DNA from: Paludibacteraceae bacterium
GTDB taxonomy: Bacteria; Bacteroidota; Bacteroidia; Bacteroidales; Paludibacteraceae
Assembly: GCA_024400125.1 (NCBI GenBank)
Contig: JAKSNG010000020.1
Span: 1-33,840 of the forward strand
Direction of reading: 5' to 3'
DNA: 33,840 nucleotides
Of this stretch, positions 1-6,509 are shown piece by piece. Position 1 is the first letter of the stretch. The number at the start of each line of letters is the position of its first letter. A program made the position numbers and the translations under genes. The notes beneath the pieces were generated by a model. That model was not told the DNA's origin and searched no databases. It was given only the letters and a program-made list of their open reading frames with translations.

Positions 1-177
1 TAAACATAATCAGTTAATTTATCAAAAAACTGTCTACCTTATTTAGGAAAAGTCAATATTCCCGAGTTCCTTTTTTTCTACATGCCACACAAATAGCATA
101 TAACATACTGAATATTAACATCTTAGTCAAACCCATCAAGCAACGTCAATTTGTTTCACGGACACTAAAACCTCCGC

Positions 178-335
178 ATTCGCCCGACCGCGAATAGTAA
201 ACGACATTTGTATTGTTGTACCTTCGGACGCCGCCAGACGCAAGCGTCTTTCCCCCGAATGGTAGTCCTCATCCTTATGTTGTATATTTCGGACGCCGCC
301 TTTCAACTACGTTGAAATTCCCCCGAATAGTAAAC
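178..335. repeat. Three related palindromic repeat units with variable inner stems
   Basis: Units 2 (219-264) and 3 (283-332) share TTCGGACGCCGCC on the left and TTCCCCCGAAT on the right. The outer parts TTCGG and CCGAA pair (223-227 with 255-259; 288-292 with 323-327). Between them lie inner hairpins of unrelated sequence: AGACG/CGTCT (236-240, 245-249) and TTTCAAC/GTTGAAA (301-307, 311-317). In unit 2 the outer stem extends with TACC/GGTA (219-222, 261-264). Unit 1 (178-202) is a simpler hairpin, ATTCGC/GCGAAT, followed by AGTAAAC; it shares the 12-base string CGAATAGTAAAC with unit 3. Conserved ends with a changing but still paired core suggest selection for structure. The role is unknown; integron attC-like or REP-like elements are possible. 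Confidence 0.75.
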
Positions 336-350
336 TTCGTTTTTATTAAA

Positions 351-494
351 ATGCGCAAAGAGATTGGGCACAAAGGCAGACGCCTTTTATATCACTTTTG
401 CCCTATATTTTTCATGAGCGAGCTCCCTAAATATAGTTCAAAAGTGCTATTATTTGATTAAAATTCAAACTTTGTGCCCAATTTTCTTGCACAT
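351..494. repeat. Large imperfect hairpin / MITE-like inverted repeat
   Basis: The arms 351-375 and 470-494 are inverted repeats matching at 21 of 25 positions; the inner 13 bases (ATTGGGCACAAAG at 363-375, CTTTGTGCCCAAT at 470-482) match perfectly. Inside, further paired segments lie in nested order: CACTTTTG 393-400 with CAAAAGTG 439-446, CTATATTT 403-410 with AAATATAG 429-436, and GAGC 416-419 with GCTC 422-425 at the tip. The whole 144 bases can therefore fold into one long stem with an asymmetric internal loop. No target-site duplication is visible. It could be a miniature inverted-repeat element or a structured terminator or regulatory element. The right arm supplies the TTG of the next promoter. 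Confidence 0.75.
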
Positions 495-517
495 CCCAAA
501 AATTTGTTGTACCTTTG
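487..517 (+). promoter_or_regulatory. Bacteroidota-type promoter for the secreted BIG2 protein gene
   Basis: TTG at 487-489 is followed after 20 bases by TACCTTTG at 510-517, matching the Bacteroidota primary sigma consensus (TTG, 19-21 bases, TAnnTTTG). Transcription should start near 523-526, giving a leader of about 110 bases. The TTG element lies inside the right arm of the 351-494 inverted repeat. Confidence 0.8.
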
Positions 518-555
518 CAGCGGATTTAAGTTGAAAGAGATAAAAACAAAGAGAA

Positions 556-613
556 TATATAACACACCCCTCGCGCTTCGCACGATATATCGTGCTCGGG
601 GCTTAGTTATATA
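556..613 (+). promoter_or_regulatory. Folded 5' leader stem-loop
   Basis: Three nested complementary segments are visible: TATATAAC 556-563 with GTTATATA 606-613, CCCC 567-570 with GGGG 598-601, and the perfect 16-base palindrome GCACGATATATCGTGC at 580-595. Together they form a stem-loop inside the predicted leader, ending 23 bases before the ATG at 637. It may stabilise the mRNA, attenuate transcription or modulate translation. It does not match a riboswitch class I recognise. Confidence 0.65.
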
Positions 614-636
614 AAAGCGAAAATCAAAATACAACT

Positions 637-2691
637 ATGAAGAAATTACTGACTATCACCCTACTCTCCATTGCTACTTTGGCTATGGCAGCGGACACCG
701 ACACCATCTCTTGTGGTGACATCCGCACTAAAAAAGTAACCTCTGGACTACATTGGGTAGAAGGATTTATCGTGGGCTGGCCTGTTAATAACAAGGGAAA
801 CGAATTCACAACTATTGCCCCAGCATCAGGCGCCAACTCACAACTATCCTTAGCCGACGATGCACAAGGAACGAACTGCATACCCGTACAAGTAGCATAC
901 GCTGCGCAACAAGAACTGACTGGTGGCGTAGCCGCTAACATAGGTAAGAAAATTCTCATTCGTGGCAATGTGGCAACTTACTTCAGTGTTAACGGACTAA
1001 CTGGCACTTCCGCCGTTGTCTTCCTCGAAGCCATTCCCGTGACAGGAATATCGGTCTCACCTACCGAAAAAAGCATTGCCGTTACAGAGACCTTCACTAT
1101 CGAACCCACGTTCACCCCTGCCGATGCAGACGATAAACGTATCACATGGACTTCTTCTGCTCCTACCGTTGCATCCGTCAATAATGGTGTTGTCACAGGA
1201 CTCAAAAATGGCTCTGCCATCATTACCGCTACTACTGTAGATGGAGGATTCACAGCCACCACAACCGTCACAGTCGGCTCTGCCGAAGAAGAAATACGTA
1301 TGGCAGATATCATCGTTCTCGACTCAACTACCGCCACAAGCACAGCCTACGTTGATTGGACTTGTGGAGGTGCTTCTGGCACACACTATGCAGGCAAAAA
1401 TGCCACAGAATATCAGACTATGCAGTTCACTAGCAAAGAAGCTAAAGCCAGTGGCATCGTCAATACTTCCTCCGTGGGCTACATACGCGAGATACAAATA
1501 GCATGGAACACGAACTGCCAAGACCGTACACTCAATGTCTATGGCAGTAATACCGCACTCACCTTAGCCAGACTGCACGAGACTGCCACACAAGACCAAA
1601 TCATTGGCACTATCAGTAAAGGTACAACCACCTTCGCCGTCAAAGGTAACTATCCATACGTTGGTATCCGCGTTGCATCAGGTGGAGCGGCTTATCTCGA
1701 CCAAGTAACACTCGTCTGGGGAATCACTCGTCACGACGATGAAGATGTGCCACTCAGCAGCATTGCCCTGTCTGACCACGAGATAACCCTCGAAGCTGAA
1801 GCAACTGCCAAACTGACCGTGACCTATAATCCCACCAATGCTACCAACAAAGGTGTCACATGGTCCAGCACCAACACCGCTGTCGCTACCGTGAAAGATG
1901 GTACTATAACTGCCGTCACTCCTGGTCAAGCAGCTATTGTTGCCACCTCGACCGACGGACAAAAATTAACGGACACTTGCATGGTAACCGTCACCAAAAA
2001 AGACATCTTCCGCGGCCGTGACATCTACTATAAGATTTCGTCATTGGAAGACTTGCACCAAAATGATACCGTTATCTTTGTCAACGAGCAATACAACCGT
2101 GCTTCGGCTGCCTTCGAGACCTATACGTACAAAAAGAAAAACGAAAAAGGCGAACTCATCGAATACACCGCTGGACGTATTGCTCCTGCCGAACTTGAGA
2201 TAGTACGTGACGCAGACAGTATCGGCTGCTGGGGCGTGGACGAAATACGACTCGAATACACCGCACAAGGCTGGCGTATCTATGTCACCGCCCTCGAAGA
2301 TGATCCATACGAAGAAGGACAACAAATTGGTGTGCAACAACTGCTGCGTGCAACTGAAATGAACAAGATAATGATTACTGGCGAAGGCAATACCTACTGG
2401 AACATTAACTTCGACCAACAAGGAAACGCCTCTATCGTCAGTCAAGACCCAACTGCTGGTTCTATGCAATTTAATTCCAGCAACAAGTCCTTCACCACCT
2501 ACACTTCTGCCCAACTGCCACTACAAATATACCGCAAGAAAAATCAGCATACCGAACCAATTCCTATGCAGATAGAACAAGTGAGCGACAGTAAAACGGC
2601 TACTAAATTCATTCGTAACGGTATTCTCTACATCCTACGCGATGGCAAGATTTATAATGCACAAGGAAGAGTGGTAGAGAGTAAAGAGTAA
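637..2691 (+). CDS. Secreted DUF6359 / BIG2 multidomain protein
   Basis: A 684-residue exported protein with a signal peptide (about residues 1-19, ending LAMAA). Residues 30-131 resemble the DUF6359 OB-like domain of Bacteroidales secreted proteins (GFIVGW motif). Two bacterial Ig-like group 2 (BIG2) domains follow, at about 133-213 and 371-451, each with the VTWSS/ITWTSS and GxAxIxATxxDG signatures. Between them lies a beta-rich segment (218-362) that could be a carbohydrate-binding fold. The C-terminus (656-684, FIRNGILYILRDGKIYNAQG) resembles the short tail ending many Bacteroidales surface proteins and may be a secretion or sorting signal; this part is inference. No catalytic motif is recognised. 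It has its own promoter and structured leader; dapB begins 11 bases downstream. Confidence 0.8.
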   Translation: MKKLLTITLLSIATLAMAADTDTISCGDIRTKKVTSGLHWVEGFIVGWPVNNKGNEFTTIAPASGANSQLSLADDAQGTNCIPVQVAYAAQQELTGGVAANIGKKILIRGNVATYFSVNGLTGTSAVVFLEAIPVTGISVSPTEKSIAVTETFTIEPTFTPADADDKRITWTSSAPTVASVNNGVVTGLKNGSAIITATTVDGGFTATTTVTVGSAEEEIRMADIIVLDSTTATSTAYVDWTCGGASGTHYAGKNATEYQTMQFTSKEAKASGIVNTSSVGYIREIQIAWNTNCQDRTLNVYGSNTALTLARLHETATQDQIIGTISKGTTTFAVKGNYPYVGIRVASGGAAYLDQVTLVWGITRHDDEDVPLSSIALSDHEITLEAEATAKLTVTYNPTNATNKGVTWSSTNTAVATVKDGTITAVTPGQAAIVATSTDGQKLTDTCMVTVTKKDIFRGRDIYYKISSLEDLHQNDTVIFVNEQYNRASAAFETYTYKKKNEKGELIEYTAGRIAPAELEIVRDADSIGCWGVDEIRLEYTAQGWRIYVTALEDDPYEEGQQIGVQQLLRATEMNKIMITGEGNTYWNINFDQQGNASIVSQDPTAGSMQFNSSNKSFTTYTSAQLPLQIYRKKNQHTEPIPMQIEQVSDSKTATKFIRNGILYILRDGKIYNAQGRVVESKE

Positions 2692-2698
2692 AGAGTAA
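2678..2698 (+). repeat. Heptad tandem repeat AGAGTAA x3 over the stop codon
   Basis: Three perfect consecutive copies of AGAGTAA span the last codons and the TAA stop (2689-2691) of the secreted protein gene and end just before dapB. The unit is a rotation of GAGTAAA, one base different from GAGTAGA, the complement of the unit at 33701-33770. Confidence 0.85.
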
Positions 2699-2702
2699 AG
2701 AT

Positions 2703-3326
2703 ATGAAAATAGCACTTATCGGATATGGCAAAATGGGACATATAATAGAACAACTGTCCCTTCAACGTGGACACCAAATCGTCTATATTGCCGATGTAGA
2801 TAGCGAAAAGGGCAATTGGGACGAAGCAGAAGTAGCCATTGAGTTTAGTACTCCAGCTACCGCGCAAGCCAATGTCGAGCGTGCTCTACGAGCAGGCAAA
2901 AAAGTAGTATGCGGTACAACAGGTTGGGACGTCGAAGGATTCAAACAAAACCATCCCGAATACAACGGACAGTGGATTTGGAAAAGTAACTTCTCTATCG
3001 GCGTCAATGTGTTATTTGAACTCAACAAAACACTTGCACAATACCTGTCCCCCTACCCTCAGTATCAACCAGCTATTGAGGAAATTCACCATATTCACAA
3101 ACTCGACAAACCTTCCGGCACCGCCAAGACTCTGGCTGAAGAAATAGAGGACAACCATCATCCTCACATTCCCATCACGAGTATCCGCGAAGGAGAAATA
3201 CCTGGCACACATACCATTACATGGGACAGTCCAGAAGATACCATCATCATTCAGCATATTGCCAAAGGCAGACAAGGCTTTGCCTTAGGTGCTATCATAG
3301 CTGCCGAAGAACTGACTAATCATTAA
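2703..3326 (+). CDS. dapB: 4-hydroxy-tetrahydrodipicolinate reductase (DapB)
   Basis: Reduces 4-hydroxy-tetrahydrodipicolinate with NAD(P)H in the diaminopimelate/lysine pathway, which feeds peptidoglycan; cytoplasmic. The N-terminal Rossmann motif GYGKMG is at residues 7-12, GTTGW at about 71-75, and the family signature EIHHIHKLDKPSGTAKT with the catalytic His and Lys at about 126-142. At 207 residues it is shorter than the roughly 240-270 usual for the family. It ends in ALGAIIAAEELTNH, so the last 15 or so residues commonly seen (a G-x-Y/F-x-M-x-D-x-L tail) are absent. The core is intact, so it is probably functional. It sits 11 bases after the secreted protein gene and 3 bases before lepB. 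Confidence 0.95.
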   Translation: MKIALIGYGKMGHIIEQLSLQRGHQIVYIADVDSEKGNWDEAEVAIEFSTPATAQANVERALRAGKKVVCGTTGWDVEGFKQNHPEYNGQWIWKSNFSIGVNVLFELNKTLAQYLSPYPQYQPAIEEIHHIHKLDKPSGTAKTLAEEIEDNHHPHIPITSIREGEIPGTHTITWDSPEDTIIIQHIAKGRQGFALGAIIAAEELTNH

Positions 3327-3329
3327 GAT

Positions 3330-4700
3330 ATGAAGACATTCAAAGAGAGATTACAAACCGTCACCACGAAAGGCTGGATTGCTGCCGCCGTATGGGGCGC
3401 ATTATATATCGCATTCGTCGTATGGGTGGCTTGGAACGATTGGACAAGCCTACTATGGCTATTCATCTTGCCCGTCATCATAGACGCTTTCACTACTAAA
3501 TATATCAACTGGAGCTGGTGGCGCAAATACAAGACAACCAACCCTACCCTCTACACTATCTGCTCCTGGATAGACGCTATCGTATTTGCATTAGTGGCTG
3601 TTTATTTCATCAATCTCTACCTCTTTCAGAACTACCAAATACCCTCCTCTTCGTTAGAGAAATCACTACGCGTGGGCGACTTCCTCTTTGTCAGCAAAAT
3701 GGGATACGGAGCTCGCGTTCCTAATACTCCGCTATCAATGCCTCTCGTGCAACACACATTCCCAGCATGGTTAGGTGGCGGTCAATCGTACATCGAACAT
3801 CCGCAATGGGAATATAAACGCTTAGCTGGTTGGACTTCGCCACAAAAAGGAGACATCGTTGTCTTTAATTTCCCCGCTGGCGATACCGTCTGCACTAAGA
3901 TGCAAAACCCAGACTACTACACACTCTGCCACTACTACGGACAACGTGCCGTCTCCAATCGCAAAGATGTGTTTGGCGAAATAACCACACGCCCTGTCGA
4001 TAGACGCGAAAACTATGTCAAACGCTGCGTGGGCATAGCTGGCGACTCTCTCCAAGTAATCAACAATGTCGTCTATACCAAATCTCGCAACAACGACAAC
4101 TCCTTCACCGACTGGCAAATCGAACCCACCCACGAAGGTGTGCAACTCAACTACCTCGTTTATACAGACGGACATATACTCACACGCTCCTATTTAGACA
4201 AGATAGGAGTGAGCCACGACGACCAACGGACATTGGAATCTGGTATCTACCATTTCCCCATGACCTTAGCCATGAAAGCCGAACTGGAAAAGAATCCACA
4301 CGTGACACAAGTGCTGGTTGAACCCGAGCAGAACGGCGGGGATGTTTATCCATTGGGACACAACGAATGGACACGTGACAACTATGGTGCTATCTATATT
4401 CCTCGCAAGGGTGACTCCATCCTCATTACCGAAGACAACTACCATATTTATCGCCGTATCGCACATGCCTACGAACATCAGCCTATTCATATCGGCGAAA
4501 AATATACATTCCTGATGAACTACTATTGGATGATGGGCGACAACCGTCATAATAGTGCCGATAGCCGTTACTGGGGTTTTGTTCCCGAAGACCATATTGT
4601 TGGCAGACCCGTCTTCATCTGGCTGAGTATCGAGAAAGACCGTCCTTGGTTCAAAGGACATATACGTTGGAATCGCATTGGGCAACCTGCCAAACAATGA
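3330..4700 (+). CDS. lepB: Signal peptidase I
   Basis: Membrane-bound serine protease that removes signal peptides from exported proteins. Hydrophobic segments occur at about residues 14-34, 38-55 and 70-90, then the catalytic serine motif PSSSLEKSLRVGDFLFVSK (about 106-124). The general-base lysine lies in YVKRCVGIAGD (about 228-238) and the conserved box MGDNRHNSADSR at about 402-413. At 456 residues it is much longer than E. coli LepB (324); the extra residues are in the region between the Lys box and the GDNR box, a pattern common in Bacteroidota. Start ATG lies 3 bases after the dapB stop; the stop TGA overlaps the next start (ATGA). Confidence 0.96.
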   Translation: MKTFKERLQTVTTKGWIAAAVWGALYIAFVVWVAWNDWTSLLWLFILPVIIDAFTTKYINWSWWRKYKTTNPTLYTICSWIDAIVFALVAVYFINLYLFQNYQIPSSSLEKSLRVGDFLFVSKMGYGARVPNTPLSMPLVQHTFPAWLGGGQSYIEHPQWEYKRLAGWTSPQKGDIVVFNFPAGDTVCTKMQNPDYYTLCHYYGQRAVSNRKDVFGEITTRPVDRRENYVKRCVGIAGDSLQVINNVVYTKSRNNDNSFTDWQIEPTHEGVQLNYLVYTDGHILTRSYLDKIGVSHDDQRTLESGIYHFPMTLAMKAELEKNPHVTQVLVEPEQNGGDVYPLGHNEWTRDNYGAIYIPRKGDSILITEDNYHIYRRIAHAYEHQPIHIGEKYTFLMNYYWMMGDNRHNSADSRYWGFVPEDHIVGRPVFIWLSIEKDRPWFKGHIRWNRIGQPAKQ

Positions 4701-5257
4701 TCCTACCTACCGCATATTTAGCACCTACAAGTTGGTTTCGTGATTACTTGCGTGAGCCAGCCACATTCGAAGTGCTCGAGACATTTGAGAAACAGACCTT
4801 TCGCAATCGGTGTTTCATCCACGATAAACAAGGGCAAGTAGTTCGATTGACTGTTCCCGTCGCACATGTGGAACATAAACAATTTACTCAAGACATCCGT
4901 ATCAGTTACCAACAACGATGGCAACATCAGCATTGGATGGCACTCGTCTCTGCCTACGAGCACACGCCATACTTCGACTACTATGCCGATTACTTTCGTC
5001 CGTTCTACGAACACGAAATACCCTACCTCATCGACCTTAACGAAGGACTAACAGAAGTCATTGACACACTCCTGCATAATAACGTACCAAACCCCTCTCA
5101 TCTTCTCTCCCATCAGGAAAATAGCGATAAAAGGGGTTCGATTTGGCACGGTTTAACGTGGACAGATTCACATCCGTGGCAGAGCGAAATCAGTATTGTG
5201 GATGCGCTCTTTGAACATGGACCATCGCTTATAGCGGATCTATTGCCTGCGCAATAG
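4697..5257 (+). CDS. WbqC-like family protein
   Basis: A 186-residue protein of the WbqC-like family (MILPTAYLAPTSWF start, central FTQDIRISYQQRW and HTPYFDYYADYFRPFYE). WbqC homologues occur in O-antigen and polysaccharide loci, but the family also appears alone in Bacteroidota and its biochemical activity is not well defined. The frame is open from 4646, but 4697 is chosen: its ATG overlaps the lepB stop as ATGA, which is typical translational coupling, and it matches the family N-terminus. The 3' end overlaps the convergent HIT gene by 29 bases. Confidence 0.88.
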   Translation: MILPTAYLAPTSWFRDYLREPATFEVLETFEKQTFRNRCFIHDKQGQVVRLTVPVAHVEHKQFTQDIRISYQQRWQHQHWMALVSAYEHTPYFDYYADYFRPFYEHEIPYLIDLNEGLTEVIDTLLHNNVPNPSHLLSHQENSDKRGSIWHGLTWTDSHPWQSEISIVDALFEHGPSLIADLLPAQ

Positions 5258-5633
5258 AATTAGCTATAGTGGACATCTCGTCAGCCGATAAAGATAGTTT
5301 ATTGCGGAAGTTCATATCTCCCTCTGTATTCATCGGAATCAAATGCACGTGTACGTGATTCACCTCCATGCCCAACACGGCTACGCCTACACGTTTGCAG
5401 TCCGTAGCAGCCTGAATACCTGCTGCCACTTTCTTGGCAAACACCATCAATCCGGACAAAGTCTCATCATCCAAATTGAAGATATAATCGGCTTCTGGCT
5501 CTGACAGTTTAGGAATAACTAATGTATGTCCTTTCTGAACAGGATTGATATCTAAGAACGCATAGTAACGATCATCCTCAGCCACTTTGTAACTCGGAAT
5601 CTCTCCATTGATAATACGTGTGAATAGTGTCAT
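5229..5633 (-). CDS. HIT (histidine triad) family nucleotide-binding protein
   Basis: A 134-residue HIT protein of the Hint/HinT type, which usually hydrolyses nucleoside phosphoramidates or related adenylated compounds in the cytoplasm. The active-site triad HVHVHLIP is present near residues 94-101, and the family N-terminus (TLFTRIINGEIPSYKV) is complete. Last gene of a minus-strand unit: it starts 12 bases after the greA stop. Its 3' end overlaps the convergent WbqC gene by 29 bases. The natural substrate cannot be told from sequence. Confidence 0.95.
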   Translation of the reverse strand: MTLFTRIINGEIPSYKVAEDDRYYAFLDINPVQKGHTLVIPKLSEPEADYIFNLDDETLSGLMVFAKKVAAGIQAATDCKRVGVAVLGMEVNHVHVHLIPMNTEGDMNFRNKLSLSADEMSTIANSIAQAIDPL

Positions 5634-5645
5634 AGCAGTATCTAT

Positions 5646-6116
5646 TTATAGAGTAATCTCCAAAATCTCAAATTCGATAACTCCTGCAGGAACATGCACT
5701 TGCGCCAATTCTCCCACTTTCTTACCAAGCAGACCTTTGGCTATAGGTGTTGTTACGGCAATCTTACCTTCCATAATATTGGCTTCACCTTCCGTCACCA
5801 ATTGATACCATTTTTCTTGACCATTGTTGCGATTCTTTACGCGAACACGAGTCAATATCTGTACCTCATTCGTGTTGATGGAGGTCTCGTCAATAATACG
5901 AGCATCCATAATCTTGCCTTTCAGTAATGCGATTTTACTTTCCAGATGTCCCTGTTCCTCTTTAGCGGCATCATACTCTGCGTTCTCACTTAGGTCACCT
6001 TTCTCACGCGCCTCTGCAATAGCTGCAATCACACGTGGACGCTCTGTGCCCTCTAAGAACTGCAATTCATCTTTCAATTTCTGCAGACCTTCTGCAGTCA
6101 TATACGTTGTTGCCAT
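5646..6116 (-). CDS. greA: Transcription elongation factor GreA
   Basis: A 156-residue GreA/GreB factor that enters the RNA polymerase secondary channel and stimulates cleavage of backtracked transcripts. The N-terminal coiled coil (about residues 8-75) contains the acidic tip with GDLSENAEYDAAKEEQ, including the D/E pair that acts at the polymerase active site. The C-terminal FKBP-like domain ends with SPIAKGLLGKK-type sequence (here TPIAKGLLGKKVGE). The length is normal. It lies between a 49-residue small gene (11 bases upstream) and the HIT gene. Confidence 0.97.
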   Translation of the reverse strand: MATTYMTAEGLQKLKDELQFLEGTERPRVIAAIAEAREKGDLSENAEYDAAKEEQGHLESKIALLKGKIMDARIIDETSINTNEVQILTRVRVKNRNNGQEKWYQLVTEGEANIMEGKIAVTTPIAKGLLGKKVGELAQVHVPAGVIEFEILEITL

Positions 6117-6127
6117 AATATAATGTT

Positions 6128-6277
6128 TTAATAGTTTCTACGTTGAAATATCTCACTGGCAATAAATGCCTTACGCGCCTGAGCGACATCGGTCAAATCT
6201 AATGACTCATCCTTCTCTGTCTGCTGAAAACGTTGTTCCAATGCCTCAATTTTTTGTAATATTTCGTCGTTTTTCAT
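6128..6277 (-). CDS. Small conserved-looking protein upstream of greA (49 aa)
   Basis: An open frame on the minus strand from ATG (6277-6275) to TAA (6130-6128) encodes 49 residues: an N-terminal charged amphipathic helix (NDEILQKIEALEQRF), an acidic linker, and a C-terminal KAFIASEIFQRRNY segment. Its start context is clean, it stops 11 bases before the greA start, and it has a balanced, protein-like composition. I recall similar short Bacteroidales proteins ending in an (A/F)I-x-SEI-(L/F)-x-RKY-like motif, but cannot verify that here. The function is unknown; the position suggests co-transcription with greA. Confidence 0.72.
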   Translation of the reverse strand: MKNDEILQKIEALEQRFQQTEKDESLDLTDVAQARKAFIASEIFQRRNY

Positions 6278-6299
6278 ACCAAAATAAATTGTTACCAAA

Positions 6300-6327
6300 C
6301 ATCAGGAGACTTCTCAGCCTCCTGATG
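6300..6327 (-). terminator. Stem-loop downstream of the tRNA
   Basis: CATCAGGAG (6300-6308) and CTCCTGATG (6319-6327) form a perfect 9-base stem with a 10-base loop. On the minus strand it lies after the tRNA gene and is followed by TTTGG rather than a long T tract. It probably ends or processes the tRNA transcript; it could instead affect the small gene at 6277, which begins 22 bases further on. Confidence 0.55.
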
Positions 6328-6383
6328 CCAATTAAACCTAAACCTTAACAAAGAGATTTCTGTGTTTCACACTTCCATCTCAG

Positions 6384-6458
6384 TGGTCCCGCTTGGGCTT
6401 GAACCAAGGACCCCCTGATTATGAGTCAGGTGCTACTAACCAACTGAGCTACGGGACC
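6384..6458 (-). tRNA. tRNA with CAU anticodon (Met elongator or Ile2)
   Basis: The minus strand folds as a 75-base tRNA. The acceptor stem is GGTCCCG/CGGGACC with discriminator A. The D arm begins GCTCAGTTGGTTAG, with only 3 clean base pairs. The anticodon stem CCTGA/TCAGG carries loop CTCATAA (anticodon CAT). The T arm is CTTGG-TTCAAGC-CCAAG. CCA is not encoded. A CAU anticodon fits elongator methionine or the lysidine-modified isoleucine tRNA; it lacks initiator features such as a mismatched first pair. Sequence alone does not separate Met from Ile2 here. It lies downstream of the OmpA-LysM gene on the same strand. Confidence 0.93.
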
Positions 6459-6475
6459 TCCTCTCCATATTATTG

Positions 6476-6507
6476 TACGCGCAGGAGAATGTGCGCGTGT
6501 GCGCGTA
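6476..6507 (-). terminator. GC-rich hairpin after the OmpA-LysM gene
   Basis: TACGCGCA (6476-6483) and TGCGCGTA (6500-6507) are perfect inverted repeats beginning 2 bases past the stop codon of the OmpA-LysM gene. A 16-base loop, itself GC-rich, separates them. There is no T tract, so intrinsic termination is uncertain; it may protect the 3' end of the mRNA. Confidence 0.5.
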
Positions 6508-6509
6508 TA

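Larger units (their letters stand above)
1..636. other. Gene-poor structured intergenic region
   Basis: This stretch has no ORF with coding character. The longest open frame, 213-461 on the plus strand, runs straight through palindromic repeats and translates to low-quality sequence without family resemblance. The region instead holds three related palindromic elements (178-335), a long imperfect inverted repeat (351-494), a promoter (487-517) and a folded leader (556-613), described separately. Positions 1-177 are AT-rich. They contain only a weak terminator-like match (AGGAA 45-49 with TTCCT 67-71, then T-rich), too weak to call. Confidence 0.8.

Noticed and set aside
45..78. Terminator-like AGGAA/TTCCT with a T tract
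   Set aside because: Only five AT-rich pairs around a 17-base loop; no gene is visible upstream within the window.
178..335. CRISPR array
   Set aside because: Only two or three units, unequal in structure, with no regular spacers and no cas genes.
213..461. 82-residue plus-strand open frame upstream of the secreted protein
   Set aside because: It runs through two palindromic repeat units and the left half of the large hairpin, has no family likeness and no promoter match before it.
4646..4696. Earlier start of the WbqC-like gene inside lepB
   Set aside because: The ATG at 4697 forms an ATGA overlap and matches the family N-terminus; the extension is out-of-frame lepB sequence.
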